Assembly (NCBI RefSeq): GCF_019924045.1
Contig: NZ_JAHXBN010000010.1
Location: 1,042,424 to 1,106,423, forward strand
Origin: Dyadobacter fermentans
Lineage (GTDB): Bacteria; Bacteroidota; Bacteroidia; Cytophagales; Spirosomataceae
DNA: 64,000 nt
Direction: 5' to 3'
The notes below the pieces were generated by a model. It made no database searches and was not told the DNA's origin. It saw only the letters and a list, made by a program, of their open reading frames with translations. Positions 8,313 to 17,367 of this stretch are shown here, in pieces. The position numbers were made by a program, and so were the translations under genes. Position 1 is the stretch's first letter. Each line of letters begins with the position of its first letter.

Positions 8313-9521
8313 ATGAAAAAGCATTTATTCAAAGTAGTACTATCGATGGCATTCGGCGCATTGCTCCTGGCTTGCGACGATAAGGAGAAAGACGACGTAA
8401 TACCGGTAGAGGACACCGAGTACAAGTTCATCCGCGTGATGGTGAATGACGAAGTTTCGAAGGAGCTTTCGCTGGTGGATCCGGTGAAACTTACTGCAGA
8501 GAAGTTTGAAGCGCAATTTGCCAAATCGACATTGTATGGCACGCAGGGTGGGCGTTTTGGGGCTATTTTGAATGGGGCCAACAACTTTGTACAACTTTTT
8601 GATACCGGTTTTGAAGGTCACGGCGACCATGTGGACGTAAAAGGAACGCCGAAGTTCGGTGCACTGACGGGCGACGGTAACAAGCCCACGCATTTCAAAA
8701 GCAAAGGGGATGAGATTATCACTTTCAACGATGGCGACGGTACCCTGAGCATTGCCAAAGAAGCGGATTTTCATACTGCCGGCAAGAAAATGACGCATAT
8801 CAATGCCGGGAATGTAGCGCACCACGGCGCGATGACGAAATTCGACAACGGTACCTATGCTATTACCGAGAAAGATGGATCAGCGGCCGGAACATTGCCG
8901 GAGCGAGTGAAGATCATCGACGTTTCGGGTAAAACGCTGTTCGCCTCGACCATTCAAACCAAAGGCATTCACGGCAATGCGACGAACGGCAGCGTTTCGC
9001 TGTTTGGCTCTTCCAGCGGTATTCTGGCGGTGGAGCCTACCGGTAATCAGCAGCTTATCCCGCATCCCGCCGACTTTGGCGAGGCGTGGTTCGGGTCGAT
9101 CCTGGAAGCGAAAGGGGCAGGCAAATTCCTGGGTTACACCGCTGCAAAAGGGGTTTACATCATTGATGTTGCTGCTAAATCGGTGACACCCGTGCTCGCG
9201 AGTACCGACATTATGCAGGCGAAGGTGGACTACGCGGGGAACAATGTGGTGACATTGCTGCACAGCGGCGAGCTCCGTATCTACGATTTGAAAACCAATA
9301 CTTTGAAAATAAGCGGCGCGGTAACAGGTGCTATTGCCAAGGACGAAACGCAGAAGCCGCAACTGGAAGCTACCTCGCGCTACATATATATTACCCAGCC
9401 TAAGACAGGTGAATTGCTCGTGGTAAATGCAGCGAATTTGTCCAAAATCAATAGGGTGAAGGTCTCCGCTACGCCTTACAGACTGGCTATCCTGGGCTTC
9501 GAGTCCAGCGAAGGGCACTGA
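8313..9521 (+). CDS. AztD-like zinc-binding beta-propeller lipoprotein
   Basis: A 402-residue protein with a lipoprotein signal peptide: a lipobox ending in Cys21 followed by DDKEKDD. The rest resembles a beta-propeller. Histidine motifs occur at GHGDH (His103, His106), AHHG (His170, His171) and GIHG (His220). From memory, these have the order and spacing of the periplasmic zinc metallochaperone AztD of AztABCD importers. That suggests a surface or periplasmic protein that binds zinc and passes it to an importer. No importer genes are adjacent. Two Fur-type boxes overlap its promoter, which fits derepression under metal limitation. Family assignment is by motif only. A cytochrome- or WD40-like propeller of other function is the alternative. 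Confidence 0.65.
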   Translation: MKKHLFKVVLSMAFGALLLACDDKEKDDVIPVEDTEYKFIRVMVNDEVSKELSLVDPVKLTAEKFEAQFAKSTLYGTQGGRFGAILNGANNFVQLFDTGFEGHGDHVDVKGTPKFGALTGDGNKPTHFKSKGDEIITFNDGDGTLSIAKEADFHTAGKKMTHINAGNVAHHGAMTKFDNGTYAITEKDGSAAGTLPERVKIIDVSGKTLFASTIQTKGIHGNATNGSVSLFGSSSGILAVEPTGNQQLIPHPADFGEAWFGSILEAKGAGKFLGYTAAKGVYIIDVAAKSVTPVLASTDIMQAKVDYAGNNVVTLLHSGELRIYDLKTNTLKISGAVTGAIAKDETQKPQLEATSRYIYITQPKTGELLVVNAANLSKINRVKVSATPYRLAILGFESSEGH

Positions 9522-9525
9522 CAAA

Positions 9526-9558
9526 AAATCCCGGCGAGTTTTGCGCTTGCCGGGATTT
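9526..9558. terminator. Bidirectional terminator between convergent genes
   Basis: The stem AAATCCCGGC (9526-9535) pairs with GCCGGGATTT (9549-9558), with A-runs on one side and T on the other. It lies between the AztD-like gene stop (9521) and the minus-strand stop at 9560, so it can serve both. Confidence 0.85.
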
Positions 9559-9559
9559 C

Positions 9560-10489
9560 TCAGAACCAGAATTTTTCGGAGCCCTCTACCGGTTTCCATT
9601 CGTTTTTCGGCTCAAAATGTTTCCAGATGATGGCCGATACCTTGCGGATCAACGCGTAGCCCTCGTTGTCCTTCTGCCACCGCTGATCCTCCTGGTCTTT
9701 CGTCGCAATGCAGAACACGTAGTCGCCGTGCGGCGCATGTACCACCAGTACCTCCGATTTGGCCTGGTTCACAGCCCCGCTTTTGGCGGCTATTTTTACA
9801 TTCGAAGGTAACTGGGAAATAGCCTCGCCGTCCCAGAATTGCATGCCCAGGTAGCGGTACATCCTGTCGCTCGCCGCCGGGCTGACGGCCTTCCCGTTTC
9901 GGATCATCGCCACCAACTCGGCCATTTCGCGTGGCGTAGTGACGCCCCAGCCGTAACGTGCCTGAAACTCCTTGCGCCCGGGTGTACGCGAGTTCACACG
10001 CGTGTTCGCGAACCCGTTTCCATCCAGCCATTGGTTAATCGCCGCGCCGCCGCCAGCCATTGCCTGTAACCACAAGCTGCCGGTGTTGTCGCTTTGGGAG
10101 ATCATCAAATGGACGACTTTCGGCAGGGCGATTTTCGTACTGTCGCGGAACGAGCCCACGATTCCATTGTCGTATTTCAGTGAATCGCGGTAAACGAGTT
10201 CCTGATTGAATGCGATTTCCCCTTTTTCTATCTTGTCAAAAATGCCGCACATGATCGGCACCTTTACCATGCTGGCCGTTGGGTAAAGCGAATCGGCATT
10301 GACAACGGCAATGCGGTTGGTTTTCAAGTTGCGCACATAAACGCCCACCCGCCCGTGAAAGCCCGCGAGCGCGGCTTCGAGCTGGGCTGTCAGTTTTTGG
10401 TCGACCACCGTTTTGCCGGTTGTGTGTGGTTGAGCGGACAATGCCCCGGTCAACAGCGTGAGGAAAAGAAAAATGGCGGACCTTGTCAT
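9560..10489 (-). CDS. Class A beta-lactamase-like serine hydrolase
   Basis: A 309-residue exported protein with a signal peptide ending near SAQP (residue 18-21). The serine beta-lactamase/transpeptidase fold motifs are present in order: SMVK (Ser73, Lys76), SDN (133-135) and KSG (236-238). A glutamate at 174 in the omega-loop region could be the deacylating residue. The closest family is beta-lactamase2 (class A), but many members are D,D-peptidase-like and not resistance enzymes. The gene ends a minus-strand operon with the CBM9-like (6-base gap) and DUF885-like genes. True lactamase activity cannot be judged from the sequence. Confidence 0.85.
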   Translation of the reverse strand: MTRSAIFLFLTLLTGALSAQPHTTGKTVVDQKLTAQLEAALAGFHGRVGVYVRNLKTNRIAVVNADSLYPTASMVKVPIMCGIFDKIEKGEIAFNQELVYRDSLKYDNGIVGSFRDSTKIALPKVVHLMISQSDNTGSLWLQAMAGGGAAINQWLDGNGFANTRVNSRTPGRKEFQARYGWGVTTPREMAELVAMIRNGKAVSPAASDRMYRYLGMQFWDGEAISQLPSNVKIAAKSGAVNQAKSEVLVVHAPHGDYVFCIATKDQEDQRWQKDNEGYALIRKVSAIIWKHFEPKNEWKPVEGSEKFWF

Positions 10490-10495
10490 AGCTTA

Positions 10496-11476
10496 TCAGT
10501 TTTGAGCGGTGGTTGCTTCTTTGATTTTCCCGGCCTTCGCGCCACTGAAAACCAGTTTTCCCCAGTATTCGGGGTAATGCATATTGATAATGCCTTGCGG
10601 CGACCATACCCAATTGTATTCGGGGATAATCTTTCCGGTTTCAGAGTTGCGCTTTCGTTTGTAGCGGCCGTCCTCGCCGATCTCGTGCTGCCAGTTCACG
10701 CGCGAGAAGTTGATGCGCCACTCCGAGCCATCGGTAGGGATTACCGGTTTTACATTTTCAGTAGACAATGATTCGAAAGGAACAGCGATTTCCAGAATCC
10801 AATGCTTGTCTTTGTCCTTTGCATTATTGACGGTGCCAATCACTGATACTGCCGATTTCAAGCCCTTGATATCCCATTTAAGTTGTGCTTTACCGCCTTT
10901 GCGGTAGGGTTTGGGTAAAAAGAGGTCGAAAGTGTTATTAATGGCATTGATTTCGAGTTCATAGTAGTTCTCGGTATCGCCGTCCGGGTCGATGAATACC
11001 TCAAAATCGTTTTCCAGGTACACAATCTGGTCCTTTTTGTCCTGATATGCCCAAATATGCTCTTCCTCGATTTGCGCGGCAATGTAGAGGTATTGGTCGT
11101 CCCAAAGCATCTTCACGCGGGTCTCTTGCAGCGGCAGCGGTTTTTTGTCCCCTTCAATGTCCACGAACGAGGAAGTCCAGGCAGCTTTCTTCCATGATTG
11201 CTCGTTCATACGGCCGTCGATGGTAACGTGCTTTTCGGCGCGGAAACAAGTGTAGGTTTTGGGAGAAGGCGGTGTTTGCGCCCCGGCGCCGGCGGTCATG
11301 AGGGCCGCCAGTGTCAGCGTGGCACCGGTCTGGAAAATGGTTGGGCTGTTCTTTTTAGTGAGTAAATTAGAAATTTTCAAGATCGGTAAAAGGGAGTAGT
11401 TCAAAATGCTGAATATAGGCCATTTTACCCACATTTGAAGCGAAATCGCCAGTTTTGGCGACATTGGTTCAGTCAT
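10496..11476 (-). CDS. Secreted CBM9-like carbohydrate-binding protein
   Basis: The core resembles the family 9 carbohydrate-binding-like fold common in Bacteroidota: ITIDG-type start (VTIDGRMNEQSWKKA), VKMLWDDQYLYIAAQI, ENDFEVFIDPDGDTENYYEL and WRINFSRV. The longest frame starts at 11476, giving up to 326 aa. Its first 32 residues look untypical. A TTG at 11380 would give a cleaner signal peptide (MKISNLLTKKN... ending AGAGAQ), so the true start may be 11380. The ligand is unknown; related proteins bind sugars or cell-wall material. It sits in an operon between the DUF885-like and beta-lactamase-like genes. Confidence 0.82.
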   Translation of the reverse strand: MTEPMSPKLAISLQMWVKWPIFSILNYSLLPILKISNLLTKKNSPTIFQTGATLTLAALMTAGAGAQTPPSPKTYTCFRAEKHVTIDGRMNEQSWKKAAWTSSFVDIEGDKKPLPLQETRVKMLWDDQYLYIAAQIEEEHIWAYQDKKDQIVYLENDFEVFIDPDGDTENYYELEINAINNTFDLFLPKPYRKGGKAQLKWDIKGLKSAVSVIGTVNNAKDKDKHWILEIAVPFESLSTENVKPVIPTDGSEWRINFSRVNWQHEIGEDGRYKRKRNSETGKIIPEYNWVWSPQGIINMHYPEYWGKLVFSGAKAGKIKEATTAQN

Positions 11477-11494
11477 TACTTTACCCTTGTTTTT

Positions 11495-12808
11495 TCACGG
11501 CGTGAGCAGGTCGCCCGCTTTGTTTTCGTTGCTTAATAATGTTTCAAAAATCTTCCATCGCTTATCGGGAGCGGCGGCGGTGCCTCCTCGCGCTTCCATG
11601 TGCTTCCGGATAATGTCCTGCCCGTAATTGTAGTTGATGACGTAGCTCCGGTACTTGCGGATGAACCGCAGGTAATCCGATGCGCCTTTTTCAGGCAGCA
11701 GGCAATAGTCGGTAAGCCAACGCTTGGCCTCTTGCTCGCTCATGCCGTGGTCGAGCAGGCCCCGGGCTACTTCGTTGCGGGCGTAATTCAATGCCGAGCG
11801 GACCGCCAGGGCTTCGAAGTAGGCATTGGCCATCGTAGTGTCGAGGCCCGCGAGCGGAATCAGCACGGTTTTACAGAACTCCCGTTGTTCATTACCCGGG
11901 AAAGCCATGGAAATGCCGTAGTTAGCGCTTCCTTCGGCGATCAGCGACTGCGGGCTGAACAACGGATAGAGCGAGATCTCCGTCCAGTCTTTGTCGCGGT
12001 AAAGGTTCTTTTCCAGCAATGCATTGTACACATGATGCCCTGGATATCCCTCGTGGCAGGCCAGGTCTATGGCCCGTTCGACGTAAATGGGCTGGCTTAC
12101 GTTGATCTGGATCACACTTTTGTAGTTGCCTTTGTACCAGTTGTACCCCGACCACGGTTTGTTGCGCACATATTCGAGTTTGAAATCCTCGCCAGCAGGT
12201 AGCGCGTAATGTGCCAGCGTGCGCCTGCGTGCCTCTGCGATGGCTGTCCTGAATACGGTATCGATCTTTTCGGCGGGTATCAGGAAGTGATCGGCGAGCT
12301 TCTGGTAGCGTGCGGGAATAGGTCCCTGGCCCGGTAGCAGCCGGTCCAGCTTTGTAATGAGGTCCTGGAAATGTTTCTCGTCATATACCGGTGCCACGGC
12401 GTCGAACAGGTCTTTGGACTCGGTATCGAAGGGCACGAATGTGCCTGAAAACAGGTGTATGCGTCTTTCAAATGCCGTTAGCTGGGCCGTCAGCCAGGCA
12501 GCGCGGCGTGTGAGGGTGTCGTTTTGAGTGTTCCTAAATGCAGCTAATACCTTTTTTGAGGAGCGGGCCCTTTGCAGGAACGTTTCTTTCGGGAATTGTG
12601 AGGTGTCTGTTTTTACCGGTCGCAGCGAGTCCGGGCCATAATAGGCATCCACAAAATCGCCGTCGTACTGGCCTATCGCCAGACCGAGCCTGACGTACTC
12701 GCGGGCGATGCTATCCAGGCGGTCGCTATGATTAACCGCTTTCTCGCGTGTGCTGCACGAGCCCGCTAGCATTGCAAGTGTTAGTATGGTAAGGTATCGT
12801 TTGAACAT
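11495..12808 (-). CDS. DUF885-like metallohydrolase lipoprotein
   Basis: The 437-residue product from the ATG at 12808 begins MFKRYLTILTLAMLAGSCST, a lipoprotein signal with the modified Cys at residue 18. An upstream in-frame start at 12838 would bury this signal and is rejected. The motif HEGYPGHH at residues 252-259, followed by LIAEGSANYG, is the zinc-binding signature of the DUF885 family of putative peptidases. It is the first gene of a minus-strand operon with the CBM9-like and beta-lactamase-like proteins. All three are exported, which suggests a periplasmic peptide or cell-wall job; this is inference. Confidence 0.85.
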   Translation of the reverse strand: MFKRYLTILTLAMLAGSCSTREKAVNHSDRLDSIAREYVRLGLAIGQYDGDFVDAYYGPDSLRPVKTDTSQFPKETFLQRARSSKKVLAAFRNTQNDTLTRRAAWLTAQLTAFERRIHLFSGTFVPFDTESKDLFDAVAPVYDEKHFQDLITKLDRLLPGQGPIPARYQKLADHFLIPAEKIDTVFRTAIAEARRRTLAHYALPAGEDFKLEYVRNKPWSGYNWYKGNYKSVIQINVSQPIYVERAIDLACHEGYPGHHVYNALLEKNLYRDKDWTEISLYPLFSPQSLIAEGSANYGISMAFPGNEQREFCKTVLIPLAGLDTTMANAYFEALAVRSALNYARNEVARGLLDHGMSEQEAKRWLTDYCLLPEKGASDYLRFIRKYRSYVINYNYGQDIIRKHMEARGGTAAAPDKRWKIFETLLSNENKAGDLLTP

Positions 12809-12995
12809 AACAACATGGATTGAGGCCTTGTGCGGCAATTCGGACTTAAAATACGCAGGTTATTCGGAAACCCGCCCCAATACGGCGAAATAGAGGCTCA
12901 AGGGGAACCTTGTTTTCTGATTCCGGCATGTTTTGCGCCCAAAATCTCATCATATATGGCCTTAAATCCTATTTCAGATTCGATTCCTTTTGTAA

Positions 12996-13015
12996 AAATA
13001 ACTCGAGAGTTATTT
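12996..13015. repeat. 9-2-9 inverted repeat in the intergenic stretch
   Basis: AAATAACTC and GAGTTATTT are perfect reverse complements separated by GA. No T-tract follows, and it lies about 190 bases upstream of the DUF885-like gene, so an operator is as likely as a terminator. Confidence 0.5.
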
Positions 13016-13760
13016 GGCTTACGGACCAGTTAGATCATCGTTTGTTTTGCCGAAATGTAATGGATGCAGTATTTTCTATCGCATAACTCATATCTAGTCT
13101 GAGTTTATTTGGATGTTGGGATGGGTAAATCCGAAGAAAACGTAGCTAAATAGCTGTGATACAGTCATGAATTAGCTGCATTTTGTTCGTAGTCAATAGA
13201 AATCTTGTAGAACCCGGGGCTTGGGTGAAAAAAAGTTTTGTCGAAATTCTTCAGTGAAAATTCATTGATATCCACATTTCCGATCATTTTTCATAGGTGC
13301 CATTGGTTAATCAAAACAGGCATTTTATCTCCAAAAACGGCCCATATGCCATCTAGAAGTGTAGAAGTTTTACTTGCGCGGCCGTCACTATTGTGACTAT
13401 GAGATGATTTCGAAGTAAACGAATAAGGTATCGGTGTGCTCAGATGGAAAGCCTTTATGACCTGGGATCAGACAAAATTTTCTTCTGTTTTCATGTAACC
13501 AATGAGTAAGGCAGATAGGTGAGTGATTGCTTTGCTTTATTAAAAAAGTACTATTATTAATTTTAAATCAATATGTAACCAGTTGGTAATGGTGATAGAA
13601 TTGTTTTACTGCAAAACAGGTAAAAATGGCAAATAAATGCGTATTTTTTTGTAGAAATATTTCCAGAAAATTTTATAGAAATAATTGAAAAATCGACATA
13701 AACATAATTTTTACGCACTTGTCATATAAAAAAAGTGCTATTTTGAGAGAATCTAATCTA

Positions 13761-13768
13761 TACCTTTG
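13761..13768 (+). promoter_or_regulatory. -7 element of the T9SS protein gene
   Basis: TACCTTTG matches TAnnTTTG. The nearest TTG is only 15 bp upstream, so the -33 element is unclear. The leader would be about 50 bases. Confidence 0.5.
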
Positions 13769-13825
13769 TAGCGTACATTTTGTTGACAGGCCAGTGCAGC
13801 TAATCAATTACAAATCAAATACGTT

Positions 13826-15784
13826 ATGAAAAACTTTACGTTTCTCTTTACCCTTTTACTATTGAACCTGGGCTTCGCCTTCCAGGCCAATGCCACAACC
13901 AGTTGTGGTTGTGACAACAACGTTCTGACCAACGCTAGCTTTGAAAACGGAACTACCGGCTGGTCGAAATCAACCAACACGAACTTCGGTACGGACGACG
14001 CGTACAACATGTGTGGTGACAAGAATGGTTTGATCTCCGGTTCGGGATCTGTCTGGCAGGACGTTAACAACGTTGTGGCCGGAAGCACAGTCAACCTGAG
14101 CGTATATGGTGGTACGCACGATAATAGCAAAGTGCACGAGTTCAAACTGATCTTCCTGACATCGGGCGGGAGCCAGATCGGTGATGCCGTTGTGAAGTCG
14201 ATGAACTTTGAAGTAGGCAGTGGAAATCAGTTGCAACTTTACAGCATGTCGGCAACGGCACCTGCGAATACTGCAAAAGTTCGTTTCCTGCTGTATTCAA
14301 GCGGTAACTATTTCAAAGTGGATGCGGCATGTATGAAGATCGCCCCTCCTGCAACCCCGGTTGACTGTGACTGTGTGAACTCCAACCAATATATTAAAAA
14401 TGCAAGTTTCGAAAACGGAACTGCAGACTGGTCAAAGTCGAGCGGTACGAACTTCGGTATCGATGGTTCTTATAAAATGTGTGGTAACTACAACGGTTTG
14501 ATCACCGGCGCGGGATCTATCTGGCAGGATATTAATGTAGTAGCAGGTGCGAAGGTGGATGTCACTGCCTACGGCGGTACGCACAATACAGGTGCAACCC
14601 ACCAGTTCAAGCTTACTTTCTACGACGGTGCCGGAAACAAAATCAATTCAGGTGAAGCGGTTGTGGACATGAACTACCAGGTGGTAGACAGCAAACTAAA
14701 ACAATTCTCGATTTCAGCCACCGCACCGGCAGGAGCTACGAAAGTTCGCTTCTCGCTTGTTTCATCAGGGGATTATTTCAAAGTAGATGCAATCTGTACG
14801 AACATCACACAGCCGGCTACCTGCCAGGAATGTAACGGCAATACATTGCAAAACCCAAGCTTCGAAAACGGTACCAACAACTGGAACGTAACCGGTACGT
14901 TGACGGTCGAGCCAACCTACGCGGTATGCGGTGTGAACGGCGCGAAATTGAGCGGCGCGGGTAAATTCTGGCAGGATGTAGAATTGCAGACCACCACCGG
15001 AAACCAGGTTACACTGAATATCTACGCGGCATACAGCACTTCCAATAGCCAGAAAATTCAGCTGGTATTCCTCAGCGAAGCGCAGGCAGAGCTCGGTCAG
15101 ATCACGAAGGACGTTACCAAAGCGCTTACCAGCGGAACATGGGGGCTTGAAAAATATACACTGGCAGGAACGGTTCCGTCGGGTAGCAAATATGTACGCG
15201 TGCTGCTCTCGTCTAACGGAAACGATCTGCTCGCCGACAATGCATGTCTTACATTCTCAGGTCCTCCATTGCCGGTAACATTGTCTGCATTCTCTGCGAA
15301 AAAAGAAGGTTCGGTTGCACAGCTCGCATGGGCTACTACCGCTGAAACCAATTCGGCTTACTTCGAAGTGCAACATAGCCAGGATGGTAAAAACTGGACT
15401 GCACTTGCACAAGTGGAGGCAAAAGGCGAAAGCAAGGAACTCAAAACCTACACCTATACCCACACTAATCCATTTGCCGTGAACCTTTACCGGTTGAAAA
15501 TGGTGGATTTGGACGAAACATTCGCTTACAGCGCCATTAAGAGCCTGAACTTCGACGGCCAGGAGCAGCTGAATGTTTATCCTAACCCAACCGCAGACCG
15601 TATCAAAGTGAGCAGCAACCAGCAGGTCACCAATGTGAAGGTTTACGCTCAGACAGGTGCATTGGTGTTGAGCACTACACCGGATTCGGCGAACGAAGTA
15701 GACCTGACAAAACTGGCGCAGGGAACCTACTATGTGAAAATCAACAATGGCCCGTTGATGCGCAAAATCCTGGTCGTAAGGTAA
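13826..15784 (+). CDS. Secreted T9SS-cargo protein with three repeated binding modules
   Basis: The 652-residue protein has a signal peptide ending near QANA (residue 20-23). Three homologous modules of about 150 residues follow, starting near residues 27, 180 and 335. Each opens with a two-Cys motif (CGC, CDC, CQEC), then N(A/P)SFENGT and a Trp, and has the look of galactose-binding-like (CBM4_9) beta sandwiches. A fibronectin-like linker starting LPVTLSAFSAKK is followed by a C-terminal T9SS type A sorting tail: VYPNPTADRIKV, then GTYYVKI, ending RKILVVR. It should be secreted through the type IX system and attached to the surface. The ligand is unknown, probably a polysaccharide. A strong terminator follows. 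Confidence 0.85.
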   Translation: MKNFTFLFTLLLLNLGFAFQANATTSCGCDNNVLTNASFENGTTGWSKSTNTNFGTDDAYNMCGDKNGLISGSGSVWQDVNNVVAGSTVNLSVYGGTHDNSKVHEFKLIFLTSGGSQIGDAVVKSMNFEVGSGNQLQLYSMSATAPANTAKVRFLLYSSGNYFKVDAACMKIAPPATPVDCDCVNSNQYIKNASFENGTADWSKSSGTNFGIDGSYKMCGNYNGLITGAGSIWQDINVVAGAKVDVTAYGGTHNTGATHQFKLTFYDGAGNKINSGEAVVDMNYQVVDSKLKQFSISATAPAGATKVRFSLVSSGDYFKVDAICTNITQPATCQECNGNTLQNPSFENGTNNWNVTGTLTVEPTYAVCGVNGAKLSGAGKFWQDVELQTTTGNQVTLNIYAAYSTSNSQKIQLVFLSEAQAELGQITKDVTKALTSGTWGLEKYTLAGTVPSGSKYVRVLLSSNGNDLLADNACLTFSGPPLPVTLSAFSAKKEGSVAQLAWATTAETNSAYFEVQHSQDGKNWTALAQVEAKGESKELKTYTYTHTNPFAVNLYRLKMVDLDETFAYSAIKSLNFDGQEQLNVYPNPTADRIKVSSNQQVTNVKVYAQTGALVLSTTPDSANEVDLTKLAQGTYYVKINNGPLMRKILVVR

Positions 15785-15813
15785 GCTCTCCGAGCTCCGG
15801 ATCGGTATTCCTG

Positions 15814-15855
15814 AAAGCCCTTCGTTCGCAGTTTCCGGACGAAGGGCTTTTGTTT
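15814..15855 (+). terminator. Rho-independent terminator after the T9SS protein gene
   Basis: AAAGCCCTTCGT (15814-15825) pairs perfectly with ACGAAGGGCTTT (15839-15850), followed by TTGTTT. Confidence 0.9.
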
Positions 15856-15902
15856 ACATATTAGTTTTAACTTTCGTATCTGAAAGTAACCGGTACACAG
15901 AC

Positions 15903-17306
15903 TTGACAACAGTTATTAATCAACACACGAAGCAATCGGGGTACAGGCCGTCGACGGCAAGCCCTTTGGTGCGGGAGGATTTTGGAAGTGCTTTCAAATG
16001 GGGTGTGGCAACGGCGGCATACCAGATCGAGGGCGCCGTACATGACGATGGCCGGAGTGATTGTGTCTGGGATGTTTTTGCGAGAAAGAAAGGCAAAATC
16101 CGGAATGGTGATCATGCACGGCATGCCTGTGATTTCTACCACCGTTACGAGCAGGACCTGGAACTGGTGAAGGAGCTGGGGTTTGAACAGTTCCGGTTTT
16201 CAATTTCGTGGTCGCGCATATTGCCCGACGGGCACGGGCGCGTAAACCAGGCGGGGATCGATTATTATAACCGGCTGATCGATCGGTGCATTACGCTGGG
16301 TATCGAGCCGTGGATCACGCTGTATCATTGGGATTTGCCGCAAGTGCTGGAGAAATCCGGCGGTTGGAAGAACCGGCGCATTGTGGAATGGTTTGCAGAG
16401 TACACCGCCGTGTGCGCCCATGCATTTGGCGACCGCGTGCGGCACTGGATCGTACTGAATGAGCCTATGGCCGTAGCCGGGCTTGGCTATACCACCGGCG
16501 AGCACGCCCCCGGGAACAAGGGGATCCATAATTTCCTGCCCGTGGTGCATCACCTGGCGCTCAGTCAGGCGGAAGGTGGCCGGGTGTTGCGGCGGCTGTT
16601 GCCCGAGGCACGCATTGGCAATGCGATTTCCTGCTCTTATGTGGTTCCTAATAGTCAGAGTGCGGCAGATGTTCGTGCGGCACGCCGGGCGGATGCGCTC
16701 ATGAACCGGCTTTTTATTGAGCCGGCATTGGGGCTGGGTTATCCGAAGGACGCATTTCCTTTTTTATCCAATATCAAACGGTTCATGCGCGAGGGTGACC
16801 GCGAACGATTAAAATTTGATTTTGACTTCTGGGGCCTGCAAAACTATTTCAGTGTAGTGGTGCAGCATTCGTACCTGGCGCCCGTAATGTGGTTGAAAGA
16901 AGTGCCGGCTACGCTCAGGAACGTTCCTACGACCGGCTTAGGCTGGGAGATCAGCCCGACGGGGATGTACGAGATCTTAAAGCAGTTTCAGCGATACCAG
17001 GGTGTTCGCGAATTGGTGATTACTGAAAACGGGGCGGCATTTAAAGACAAGCCGCAGAATGGTAAAGTGGATGACCCTGAGCGTACGGGTTACTACCAAG
17101 AATACCTCGATGCCGTGAGAAAGGCGAAGAACGAGGGGGTTAATATTACCGGTTACTTTGCATGGACGTTGCTGGATAATTTCGAGTGGGCACACGGTTA
17201 TTCAGCCCGCTTTGGTCTGGTATTTGTAGACTTTAAAACACAGGAGCGTACAGTGAAGGAATCGGGGAAATGGTTTGCCGGATTTCTTAAAAAGTCAGAA
17301 AAGTAA
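15903..17306 (+). CDS. GH1 beta-glucosidase
   Basis: The 467-residue protein has the full glycoside hydrolase family 1 layout. FKWGVATAAYQIEGA lies at residues 31-45. The acid/base motif NEP is at 186-188 (Glu187) and the nucleophile motif TENG at 374-377 (Glu375). The aglycone-side motif WTLLDNFEWAHGY lies near the end. There is no signal peptide, so it is cytoplasmic and hydrolyses beta-glucosides (or beta-galactosides) already imported. The start is TTG at 15903, because no ATG is available before the conserved N-terminus. It stands alone between the T9SS protein and a small lipoprotein. Confidence 0.93.
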   Translation: MTTVINQHTKQSGYRPSTASPLVREDFGSAFKWGVATAAYQIEGAVHDDGRSDCVWDVFARKKGKIRNGDHARHACDFYHRYEQDLELVKELGFEQFRFSISWSRILPDGHGRVNQAGIDYYNRLIDRCITLGIEPWITLYHWDLPQVLEKSGGWKNRRIVEWFAEYTAVCAHAFGDRVRHWIVLNEPMAVAGLGYTTGEHAPGNKGIHNFLPVVHHLALSQAEGGRVLRRLLPEARIGNAISCSYVVPNSQSAADVRAARRADALMNRLFIEPALGLGYPKDAFPFLSNIKRFMREGDRERLKFDFDFWGLQNYFSVVVQHSYLAPVMWLKEVPATLRNVPTTGLGWEISPTGMYEILKQFQRYQGVRELVITENGAAFKDKPQNGKVDDPERTGYYQEYLDAVRKAKNEGVNITGYFAWTLLDNFEWAHGYSARFGLVFVDFKTQERTVKESGKWFAGFLKKSEK

Positions 17307-17367
17307 CTTCGCTTCCAACTAATTCGAAAAAGGGTGTGTCTAACCGGCATATTAAACCCCTTTAACC

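Larger units (their letters stand above)
12809..13825. other. 1-kb AT-rich intergenic stretch without a gene
   Basis: No frame here looks coding; the only open frame (12830-13033, + strand) has no family resemblance and runs through the divergent promoter area. Base composition becomes clearly AT-rich from about 13500. The region lies between divergently transcribed genes and must hold both promoters. It contains an inverted repeat at 12996-13015, a small GTCAC/GTGAC hairpin near 13385, and a -7 element at 13761. No RNA gene was recognised. Confidence 0.6.

Noticed and set aside
8880..9599. A 239-aa open frame antisense to the AztD-like gene.
   Set aside because: It crosses the terminator and the end of the beta-lactamase-like gene and has no recognisable motif.
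9560..10489. Reading the class A-like protein as an antibiotic resistance gene.
   Set aside because: The catalytic motifs are present, but chromosomal location and operon partners suggest a cell-wall role; the sequence cannot prove lactam hydrolysis.
12830..13033. A 67-aa open frame in the intergenic stretch.
   Set aside because: No ribosome-binding or family evidence; it runs through the promoter region of the minus-strand operon.
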